64,000 bases of DNA from Lepus europaeus. Lineage: Eukaryota; Chordata; Mammalia; Lagomorpha; Leporidae. Shown piece by piece: positions 45,001 through 57,000 of this stretch (positions are counted from its first letter, which is position 1; every line of letters begins with the position of its first letter). Location: positions 72,997,266-73,061,265 of the forward strand of contig NC_084837.1 of the NCBI RefSeq assembly GCF_033115175.1. The letters are read 5' to 3'. A model generated the notes under the pieces. That model was not told where the DNA came from, searched no databases, and was given only the letters and a program-made list of their open reading frames with translations. The position numbers were made by a program, and so were the translations under genes.

Positions 45001-48000
45001 GAAGAACAGTTATTTTCCTCGTGTAGCCCTAGCATCTGTGGACTGAGAGGTACAACATAGCTAGAGCAAACGACAAAGGATCGCTCCTCCAGGACAACCC
45101 GGGGCCTCTCCGATTCTCGATTCTCGCAAGCAGAACATGAAAACAGAACTCTAACCATGGTGACCAGTGAGAACAGGACTGACCCCTTGAAAAGCTGCAG
45201 AATCCACAGATTCCTCGCAGACTGTGCTCATCCACAAAATGCTAACGGGGGGCGGGAACGGCACCCACTTGCTAGGGTTGTTAGGAAAAACCAAAGCTGC
45301 CACCTATGGGCCACAGCCTCCGTTCTTTAAAAGGGTCATTCCTACGTCCAAGGAACTTCCATGTGTTTCTCATGCACAAACATCGCTGAGTCAGCAACAT
45401 ACCACACTCGCTCCAGTGCTGGTCTGTCCACTGCCCAGCCAGGGAAGAGAAGAAGGTGGGTGCACCTGGCTTGCCGGATGGGGGGTTGTGCTGGGCTGAT
45501 AGAGAGTTGTAGTAGAACCCCGATAATCAATGTCATCTGAGCTGTAAAAAACATGCATGCGTTACCAGGGGCATTCCATGTTCTCTGAACACAAATTCCA
45601 GCCAAAGAGCTGCAGGGCTTCTCATAACAGGGACTTGACAAACTGAGCAAGTGTCCATGAGAAAAGTGTAGGCACAAGTCTCAATCACATTCAGTTTTAC
45701 TGGTTAACTTTGTCCTCTCAATAAAATAGTCTAATGTTTTTGGGGGAACTTTACTGCTGCACAAGTTGAACAAAAAATTATTTTAAGTATTTAACAGATA
45801 TTCTTTTCATCATATGTAGAAAAATATAGGTTGTCTTCAAGTACTGATGTGTCATGTATCAAATTAATACACTTTACAGAAGAAAGTGAGGCTCTATAAA
45901 GATTTCTTAGACTAAGGTACTAATTAATTAATCACATAAAAATGTAAAAGTAATGTTTATGATGGACCATTTGATATGACATGATCATATCTACTCTGAA
46001 GGGGGATACAGAAGCCTAGTTACTAACAAAAGGCAGAACCCGGCCTCACAAGGGGAGAGGCTGTCAGTGCACCCTTCCTAGCCGAACCATATGTCTAGAG
46101 TCTGCAGAAATAAAGGCGGACAGGCTGGCACCGCGGCTCACTTGGCTAATCCTCCACCTGCGGCGCCGGCACCCCGGGTTCTAGTCCCGGTCGGGGCGCC
46201 GGATTCTGTCCCTGATGCTCCTCTTCCAGTCCAGCTCTCTGCTATGGCCCGGGAGTGCAGTGGAGGATGGCCCAAGTGCTTGGGCCCTGCACCCGCATGG
46301 GAGACCAGGAGGAAGCACCTGGCTTCTGCCACCGGATCGGTGCAGTGCGCCAGCCAGAGCGCACCGGCCGTGGCGGCCATTTGGGGGTGAACCAACAGAA
46401 GACCTTTCTGTCTCTACCTCTGCCTGTCAAAAAAAAGAAGAAAGAAAAAAAAAAGAAAGAAAGAAAGGGGGACAGATGTGGAGGAGAAACTCCCAAATGA
46501 AAAAGTGTCACAAAACGTTCTTGGTGCAGTGTCCATAACGTAAATGAAAAGTGAAGCTGTCTACATTTTTATCTAGAAAAAAAGTTCATGCATGCCTGGT
46601 CACAAAGAAATATGGCAAGATCACTCGGGAAATGTGACTCATCAATTGTCTAATTAATATATTTGTTTTTGGCTTTACTTATCCAGATCACCTGAATTTC
46701 CTGAAGATTGTGTAATTCCTGACATTTTGGGAGGTTAAATGTCAAAGTGGCAGTTGTTAACATAGATTCAGTGTCAGAGATAATTCTAACATTATGAACA
46801 GTTTAAGGAGAGAAGCACGCTTAATTTATTCATTACTGTAGGTAAAGCCTTTTATTGGCAAATAAACTGATGATGTTTACCTCTTACCCAACTGAAGAGA
46901 GAGAAATATGTATTCTTCAAAATAATTCAAATCATGTACATAACGGTTTAGTAGGAAATTCTTTACGAGAACGACATTTAAAAACTGACTGTGAGACACA
47001 CCTTTTGGATTCTCTGTCATATTCTTCTCCAATCCATATATATGACTGACAGGCCAGCAGAGAAGTAACATCAAGTTCTTGAACATCATGTGTTGAAGCC
47101 AAAACAATTTCATTACTGTTTGCCTGTAACCCAGAGGTGGAGTCAATGTCTTAAGCAATTTCACTAAAAAGAATGTTCTTCATAATGTTTCTATAAAGCT
47201 TTTACCTTGTTAACAGCAAATGCCATTATCATGTCCGACTCCTTATGAATGACCTTCGCTTTCCCTCCCGGATAGCCCAGGTCAGCTTCAACCTACAAAA
47301 CATTTGTCCGCTCAAGCTGCTGCAGCACAGCTCTATGCAGAGATATACACATTCCAAAAATGTAGAAGGAGGGTAAGAAGAAAACGTAGCAGCAGTAGCA
47401 AAAAAAAAAAAAAGGGAATAATTTGGTGTGTTGAAAATTAGTTTAAATTCTCTGACAGCCTGTAATCACCCCCATTATAAAGATTTTCATTGTGAAACAC
47501 AAAGGATGGCTAGCATGTTTTCAAGAGTAGTTTATAACAGCAATTTATCTTTTAGTTTTCCGAAAGTATATGAACAGTCTGCAGTAAGAATGTACATATA
47601 GTAAGAGGCAGAGAATGGAGGAAGAAGACACAGAGAGATAAAGGAGTCACCTACGAGAGGAGGCACTTCAAATGGGATGAAGGCGTAGGAGTGAGAAGCC
47701 GGACAGGACAGTTCAAAGGCAGGAGATGGAGAGGAGGGTGCACTGGCTTGGCCTCCGAGGTGGCAGGAAGGAAGAGAGAGTCAGAACCAAGAAGAGATGA
47801 AACTGCGCTGCTTGAGAACAGACTCCGGGAAATGACAGAAGTGAGGGTTGAACCAGGAAGCATCTCTTACTACACCACTCAGGTGGTCCTGGCGCAGTGA
47901 GTTCTCTGATTAGTTAGCCAGCAGGGAAGGCCACGGTTAGTACCAGAAGTGGGGAGGTTAGCTCCTTGAACTTCAGAAATGTACTAAGTACAAGAGCTTG

Positions 48001-51000
48001 GAATACTACCTTGATGTGGCAATCTTCTGCTACGCAGTTTTGTTTGACCTGCTCCACATGTTCTTCTACAGACTAAACACACCACACCGTCACAAGCACA
48101 AAACACATGCATGAAACAAAATGACAGACAATGAAGAACTTCATGTTGAAATGGTCACTCCATTAGAAATGGTAAAAATGGTTGAAAAAAATCAGGGAAA
48201 AAACTTGAACAAAATGCTATCAAACACAACATGAAGCCAAAACAGCAAAATTAACGTGACTTTTACAGAAACATAAATTCTATTTCAAAAGAAAAACCTG
48301 TATGCCCGTTATTTAACTTAAAGTTCTTAAAGCTGTCATCTGTAAAAAAAACTTTTATGAGCAGACATATTCAGTTCTACATAGATCCCTATCCTATAGG
48401 GTTGGACTTCAAATACAAATTAAAACTATTTCTAAACACAGACTCAGAGCACTAGTGTTTCTCTCTTGCTCATAAGGCATATGAGTAATCAGACGATGTT
48501 TCTCCTTATTAAAAAAATGCTTAAATAAAATGAGGCACAGGAAAGAGATCATACAAATGACGTGCCCCTGGTCGGTGATGGGCCACCCAGGATGACAACT
48601 CTTAGAAGTAATATTCCTGCTGCGTGCTGGAAACTTACGAGGTTTGATCAGAGCAGCTAAGTCCTCCTGATACCTTTGAGGTAACTATGTCCCTCTCAGC
48701 ACAAAGGACCATTTAGATTCTCTGACCAAGCCTTAAGGGACTGCCCACTCCCACCCCCACCCCTCGCCAGGCTGCTGTCAATGGATCATCCAAGAAAACC
48801 CAAGAGGAGCAGTCACTGCGTGCAGCTGGAAGTCAGAGTGTGGACAGACCTGCTGCCTTCCATCAGCTGAATTCACCACAATTACCAACTTAACAAAAAC
48901 TTGGCTTTGTGCACTATTTTTCTTTAACATTGAAAAAGTAAAGATATGAATACACCTAAGATTTTAGCATTTCTTGGGAATGTTCTTTAAAAAATTAGCC
49001 AACATTGTGGCATTTTTCAGGGCTGGTCTGAAAATTATACTAATTCACTGAATCTACCAAATTTGTTGATAATCAAAACCCTAATTTATTTATTTATTTT
49101 TTCTTTGACAGATAAAGTTAGAGAGTGAGAGAGAGAGGTAGAGAGAAAGGTCTTCCTTCCGTTGGTTCATTCCCCAAATGGCAGCTACGGACAACGCTGC
49201 ACCGATCTGAAGCCAGGAGCTGGGTGCTTCTTCCTGGTCTCTCACGTGGGTGCAGGCGCCCAAGCACTTGGGCCATCCTCCACTGCCTTCCTGGGCTACA
49301 GCAGAGAGCTGGACTGGAAGAGGATCAACCGGGACGAACCCGGCGCCCATATGGGATGCCGGCGCTGCAGGTGGAGGATTAACCAAGTGAGCCACAGCAC
49401 CGGCCCCAAACCCCTATTTAACAATCTATAAAGTACTCTACTATATGGGTAGTTTTAATAAATTTTACATATTTCTGAGTCTCCTGACCAGTTTTTATAT
49501 TATTTTAACATAAGCTTGGCCATGTTTAATAATTTTTTTCTTAATTAAAAAGTTTTTCAGATCTTTGAAACGGTACAGACACTAAATATCTGTATCTATT
49601 TACATTTAGATTAAAATTAAACAAAACTAAGAACTTAGGCCCTCAGTCGCAGCAGCTACATTTGAAGTGCTCAGTAATCATGTGACTGCTAAATTGGACT
49701 GCACGATTTTCATCATCACAGAAAGTATTACTGGTAAGGCAGCACTTTCATTCAGTGTTTCAAAAGTTCTTCCACCCCAACTCCCAGCCATGTACTTGCC
49801 CTCCCCTAGAACCCATGAATGCTTGGGCAGCAGTTTGAGTTGTTATCAGTCTCACTTCCCTGCTCTTGGGAACCCTCTGCTGGGAGAAAAGTAGAATACA
49901 GCTTGGACTTCCTGATCCCAAGAGCATGGAAACTGGCAGAGAGACGGCAAGACTTAGCTAAGAGGCAAACTAGCGAAGGGAAAAACGATCCTGAAGGGCA
50001 AGACAGAGCATAACACACACAGAAACCTGGACATAGCTGCTTGCCACAACATTCAGAGCCCTGACGGCCCATCCAAACCCACAAAGCTGAGGAACAGTTA
50101 AAACATTTCTGGTGGGGGTCGGCATTGGGGCATAGTGGGTAAAGCTGCCGCCTGCAGTGCCCGCATCCCATATGGGCGACTTTTCAAGACCTGGCTGCTG
50201 CATTCCCGATCCAGCTCTCTGCTATGGCCTGGGGAAGCAGTAGAAGATGGCCCAAGTCCTTGGGCCCCTGCACTCACATGGGAGACCCAGAAGAAGCTCC
50301 TGGCTTTGGGTCGGCGCAGCTCTGGCCGTTGTGGCCAATCGGGGAGTGAACCTGCGGATGGAAGACCTCTCTCTCTTGCTCTGCCTCTCCTCTCTCTGTA
50401 TAACTCTTACTTTCAAATAAATAAAGAAATCTTTAAAAAAATATTTCTGGTAAATCATTGGATTTAGTAATTTGAAGAACTAAGCACTCAGAAAATCAAC
50501 TTGTCAATTGGCTTTCTGTGAATAAGAGCCCTAATTTAGCAAATATCATTTATTATAAATCTGTTTCTCAGATTCTTTTATAGAAGTTTGAATCCACATC
50601 ATTACCGTAAATACTGTACATGGTGGCTTAAACGAAATACAAATAATTTGTGTGATTTTCCTATCAAATATCATCTGTGTCCGTTTTTTACAAAAAGAAA
50701 ACACAGGGGACTTGCACTGTGGCACAGTGGGTCAAGCAATCATCCCTTGTGACACTAGCACCCATACTGCAGTGCTGGCTCAAGTACTGGCTGTTTTGTT
50801 TCTGATCACTCCTTGCTAAGGCACCTGGTGAGGCAGTGGAAGATGGCCCACATCCTTGGGTCCCTACTACCGAATGGAGACTAGGATGGAGGTCTTGCTG
50901 CCAGGCTGTAGCCTGGCCCATACTTGTGGCCATTTAGGGAGTGAACCAAGGAACACAAGACCTCCCTCTCTCTCTGTGGCTCTGCTAATTAAATATAAAT

Positions 51001-54000
51001 AAATAACTGAAGAAGAAAAAATCTAGAGGACTCAAAAGAATCTTGATAGTTCATTTACCCTACTCCTTCATTTGAAAGCACGTACTTTTTTTCTGTATTG
51101 AAAAATGTTTATATTTTTCAGCTTGAGTTACCTATCTTTTACATAAAAATTACAACAAGTTTTCAAGATGAATGGTGGAGATGGCTAAACAATGTGAATT
51201 AAGTGTATGATTTTAAAAATCCATGGAGAAAAATATTCACCAGGACTGAGAACTGGCCGCAGTCTCCATGCAGCTGAGTGAGGACCATGTACAAAGCCTG
51301 CAGGTCTGGGAAACCCAGAGGCAGCTCCACATTTTCCCGTGGAAAATGCCGCCACATGGGCTGAGCCTGTTTCCACTTTTCTCAGTGAAATGTAATTCCC
51401 ATTTCTCTTCTAGATTGTGTTCACCAAATCTTTCCTTACTCCTGACTCCCCACTCTCAACACTTTCCAAAGTGCCCTTTGCTGCATTTAATGGCCAAACA
51501 GGCTGAAAGGCTTGCTTTATAAAATTATCCTGGATTTGCTGCTTCTGAAGTTCATCCTGCTAATTACTAAATATTAAATGAATAAAGTGCTTTCAAGGTG
51601 TTCTATTATATTTTCAATCACACTGATTTATATAATAAATTCCCTAAACCATCCAGCACAATGTTCATTTCAGGTAAAAGTCCAATGGCAAACACTTTCA
51701 CTTGATTACATGTGATTTATCAAGGGATGTTGTTGTTTCATGGATAAGAAATGAGAATTTCAAGTTTTATCTTCAAAGAAATTGACTATAGTACACTTGG
51801 ACTGTTACTGAAGATGTATGAAGAAAATAAGTTCCAACCAAAAAGACAATTTCAAAATAAATCAAGCACTGACTCAGTTACAAATGTTAAAGAAAAACTG
51901 GCAAGAAAATATTTTTCTTAAAATACCTCACTCTGCTTTCTTTTCTTAGTGAAAATGTATCTAATAAATGTCTCTTGAAGGACTTCTTGTTTAACAAGGA
52001 AATGCCACAGTCGTTTGACTGGAAGTGCGGAAGAATCCCGGGATCTGTTTAAAAAAGAACATAGCACACCATCTCAGTCTTTAGAAAATGTGCTCCATAT
52101 TGACAGATGCTTTCTTAAAACCTCCACAATCTACTGCAAAGATAACACCATTAAACTGAGTACGTTTTATCAATTTATTTAACTTTCAGTTTTTAGTTCT
52201 CCTGGAAAGCATTCCTTCATCTAGCAATGAATTCTGTAGTTACACTGAATGAACTGGCTGAGCTGAGTGGCAAATGACTTTCTTATTCTCTGTTTAAGCC
52301 TCACCTTAGGATGGTCCTTGGGTGAAAGCATAGCACCTGTGAATATGAAGCCACAGCACTCAGTGCTAGGAACCCACCAGGCTAAACTGCCTTGCTGCCT
52401 TGCAAGACTCCTGACAGCATGGCCTCCTACCTCAAAAGAGGCCTAGACAGGTCGGGGGAAGATGAAAACATCAATGAAACCTTCATGTGTCTACTGTTTT
52501 ACTAACAAAAAGTGGCATCTTGTTTGTTTAGTAGATTATTTTCCAAAAACGAAAAAATTCTATAGCAGTTCAGAAAATACCAATAAAGACATTAATAAAG
52601 ATTTTCCCTTATTATAAAATCAATGCCTTTTGGATTATAGGAAAATCATCTTCTTTCCAGATTTCTGATCTTTTCCTTAGAGAATACTGCTAAAGAGAGA
52701 CTGCACACTCAAAGCTGCACGGTTTTAAAGACTCTTGGCATGCCTTCCCCAACAGTCCCAGAAAGTGACACTAAGCTCTGCTCTCCGCAGCACTGTAAGA
52801 GCTTCCTTACTTGAACGGAGTATTTTCTGGTTCTAACATTGCTTTATTTCGAAGAATAGCTGGCCCAGCTCCTACTGAAAGGTCCGTTGGATACGTGTTG
52901 ATATAGTTAGGGGGTGGGCCTTCAAAGTGGTCCATTTTCTCTTGCAGGATCTGTTCCCAGTTCTCCAAGTTCTTAATCACAGCAATACCTAACGGTGATG
53001 TCACAGGCAGCTCTAAAAGGTGACAGAATGTCATTTTTATTTTCAGAAAAAGTACTGATCATCATCCACATATTTACAAAATCCAAATTCTTAGAGCCAA
53101 GATTCTGAAAACACAAATAAATTAGAAAACGTTAATCTAAGGCTATCTAGATTCTTTTTCATTTTTAAGATTTATTTATTTAAAAGCCAGAGTGACAGAG
53201 GGGGAGAGGTAGGGAGGCTGAGAGAGAGAGTGAGAGAGACAGAGACAGAGAGAGAGAATATCTTCCATCTGCTGGTTCACTCCCCAAATAGCCACAACAC
53301 TGGGGCTGGGCCAACTGGAAGCTAGGAGCCAGGAACTCAAGCTGCGTCTCCCATGTGGATGACAGTCTTCCCCTGCCTTCTCTAGCACATTATTTGGGAG
53401 CTGGATCAGAAGCAGAGCAGCCAGGACTCAAATGGGTACTCTGATGTGGGATGTAGCATCTCAAGTGATGGCTTAGCCCACTGAGTCACACACTGGCCCT
53501 TGTTTAGATTATTAATGCTTTCAACAAGACAGAAGGCCAGCTTTCTAAAATGAATGGAGAAAATGTCTAGCTTCCTCAGACTGGTTTCCTGTTCTTTTAT
53601 CCAGTGTTTTTTCCTTTTCATCTTGGGAATGGGTGGGGCAGGGGAGAATGCATGCTTCCACCTGCAGTTGTACTCCCCCAAATTCCCCCCACAATGGTAA
53701 GGGCAGTGGAGAGAGATGCTAGTGAAGTCTCCACAAAACACAATCCAGGTCTCCCATGGGCTGGCAAGAACCCAACTACTTGAGTCATCATCACTGCCCC
53801 AGAGCTGGAGGCAGGAATCTGATGTAGGCACTCTGATGTGGAATGTGAAGTCTCAACAGGTATCTCAGCTGCTAGGCCAAAATGTCTGCCCTCAATCTTC
53901 CACAAGACAGTGATTCTTGCTATGAATCAAAACCACAGACTAGAGCCTAAAATAAACAAGACTTCATAAAAATCTCCAATGCAGTATTCTTATAACTACC

Positions 54001-57000
54001 AGATGGCCCTTTATACAGCTTTTTGTAAAGGGAAACTGGATAGTAATTTGTTGTATTTAATAACATTAATTCTCAAATTCCAAACTCACCAGAGAATTCC
54101 AGTCCAGCAATGGGGAAGAAATTCTTGACATTGTGAAGTACTAGTTTAACCATTGTCAAATGCAGGAGAGCCCAGCTGGTCAAAAGAGAAAAAAAAAACT
54201 CAATTAAAAATTAATTGTGACAGAAGCAGTGATGTTCCCTATCAATTGTTCAGCCCATCTCTAACCAAGATCAAAAGCTGCCACCACCTTTCACTATACA
54301 AAGTGGCATCTTTTTATTCTTTGAAAATAAAAGAAATGCATCTATGTGCCACATTTGGAATATCTGAAAACTAACTAGTGAAAAAACACCAGTCATATGG
54401 AAGCTAGAAGCATACATATTGTTCTTTTTTTTAAGATTTATTTTTATTTGAAAGTCAGAGTTACACAGAGAGACAAGAGGCAGAGAAAGAGAAAGAGAGG
54501 TCTTCCATCTGATGGCTCACTCCCTAGATGGCCACAATGGATGAAGCCAGGAGCCAGGAGCTTCTTCCAGGTCTCGCAAGCGGGTGCAGGGGCCCAAGGA
54601 CTTGGGCCATCCTCCACTGCCTTTCCAGGCCATAGCAGAGAGCTGGATTGAAAGTGGAGCAGCCGGGTCTTGAACTGGCACCCATATGGGATGCCAGTGC
54701 TTCAGGCCAGGGCAACCTGTTGTGCCACAGTGCTGGCCCCATACATATTGTTCTAATAGCACATCGATACTTGTCTTTTCCTCACTAAGAAAGTTGTGTT
54801 TGTAATCTGCATAAAAACTATTCCTTGAAACTGGATGTGAGGAAAATACTCTTTTCTAGAAATTTATCTCAAAGGTACAAAATTTCTAACCTGAAAATAT
54901 CAGTCAGTTCCCATATAAGCTCATGATAAAATGTTACTTAAAATTAACAACATCTGGCCGGCGCCACGGCTCACTAGGCTAATCCTCCACCTGCGGCACC
55001 AGCACCCCGGGTTCTAGTCCCGGCTGGGGCGCCAGATTCTGTCCTAGTTGCTCCTCTTCCAGTCCAGCTCTCTGCTATGGCCCAGGAAGGCAGTGGAGGA
55101 TGGCCCAAGTGCTTGGGCCCTGTACCCGCATGGGAAACCAGGAGGAAGCACCTGGCTCCTGGCTTTGGATCGGCACAACGCGCTGGCCGCAGCAGCCATT
55201 TGGGGGGTGAACTAATGGAAGGAAGACCTTTCTCTCTGTCTCTCTCAGTGTCTAACTCTGCCTGTCAAAAAAAAAAATTAATAACATCAGAATTTTTTAT
55301 AGAGGAAAGAAAGAAAAGCCGTATTCACCTATAGGAGTTGGGATCTTGGTGTTCCTGTATTTGTGTATCTGAAAAAAAAGCGTCATCATCTTCCTCATCA
55401 CTGTGAATGCTCTCATCAGAGTCATAGATCACACCACTGTCAGACAAGGGAAGAAAGGGCTGCAATGAAATGTAAGGTTAGTTTTTCAAATGTTATTTTC
55501 TACTGAAAATATATAACATATACTATAATTTATAACATATCTGTAACAATATTTTCTTAAAATATATGTTTGTCTAACTTAAAACTGAACACATTAAATG
55601 ATGTCTCTTGTTCATGCTACTAGACCTAAAAGTCAAGATAACCAGGTAAAACTCAGAAAACTAAAATAAGTGGGTAGCTAGACGCATGAAAACATAAGTA
55701 GTCTCAAAAATCAACAGTTTTCTTCTTACATTATCAACAATAAAAAGTTGGAAAAGTCTAAAGAAAAAGATATACTGAAAAACATAAAATACCAAAAAAA
55801 ACTATGAAAACTGAGAGAGCTACAGTGAAGGAAATTTCAAATCCTCCTATCAAAGGACTAAAGTGTATGAAAAAAACAATGAGTTACAAGTTATTTTACA
55901 CAGTTTTAAAGTAACTGCAATAAAAATCCCCATTGGGATTTTGTTTGCTTTTTTGAGATCTGATCATGATTCAAGTTAATAGACAAGGACAAAAAAGAAT
56001 AGCTAAGAAATCATTTTAAAACAAGGTACCAGCTCTTAGTGGATATCAAAATAAGTAAGAAGAGTGTAGTCTAGCAATTGACTGATGCAAAAAATAGTCC
56101 AATGGTATAAGAGCTAAGACACAGACAGCATTTTAAGTCAGCATAGGTAAAGGGAGGATTATCCAAAGAATCATGCTAAAACAACCACTAAGCTGTGTGT
56201 GTGGGACAGGAGATAGAGATGAAATCTGTTCCTCATTTTATTCTAGATAAATAAGAGAATTCAAAGTTAAGGAGACAGAGAAGGAGGGGAATAAGATAAT
56301 GAAAAACATACTAATGGAAGACTTTTTATGCTAAAAAATGTTATAGATAGTAAAGAAAAAAATGGATAGATATGCTTGAATAAGCTTTCAAGAATCTTTG
56401 TAGGTCAAAAAAAGCAAACTGGAAAGAGTGTCACAAGAAAAATTAATGATATCCTTAATAAGTAACTCACAAAAATTAAGTAAAACCATTATAATCTCAA
56501 GATAATTCAGTTAAGAATATGAACAATTTCCTCAAGGTGGAAAATAAAATGGAAACATGCATATTAAAATTTCAATGTCATGGTAGGAAATAAAAACTTA
56601 TTTAATCAAAGTAACAAAAAAATTTTTAAAGTACTTAATGCTGCTGAGGGTAGGGACAAGTGTACTCTCTCACCAGTCTAAAGAGAATATAAATCAGCAA
56701 TCTGGAAAACAATCTGGTAATGTGTATCAAAAGCCCTATTTAGATTTACACACTTTAGCCCAGCACTACTTAATAAAACGATCTGATTATGAACAAGGTT
56801 TATCTTGGCAGGTATTAATTTCACAAACAGCAAATCACTGCTTTGTAAACTGACATGTTCATCAAAACAAACAGCTAAATGGTCAACAGAAATTATGCCC
56901 ACAGAGAAACAATGACCAACCCAACGAGCACCTGCTCCATCTGACGGAGGTTTTTTAACATTTCCCACAGAAACGATCCAAGGTCTTTGGAAACATGGTT

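Larger units (their letters stand above)
42193..46122. other. DMXL2 introns without interspersed repeats
   Basis: Between the exons at 42829, 44040, 44546, 44790 and 45403 the introns are unique-looking and carry no C-repeat SINE for almost 4 kb, unlike every neighbouring region. Confidence 0.6.

Noticed and set aside
46242..46511. Several frames of 60-130 codons across C-repeat SINEs throughout the window
   Set aside because: They are translations of the SINE consensus (for example the recurring [10 protein letters not shown] and HGRPG patterns), not genes.
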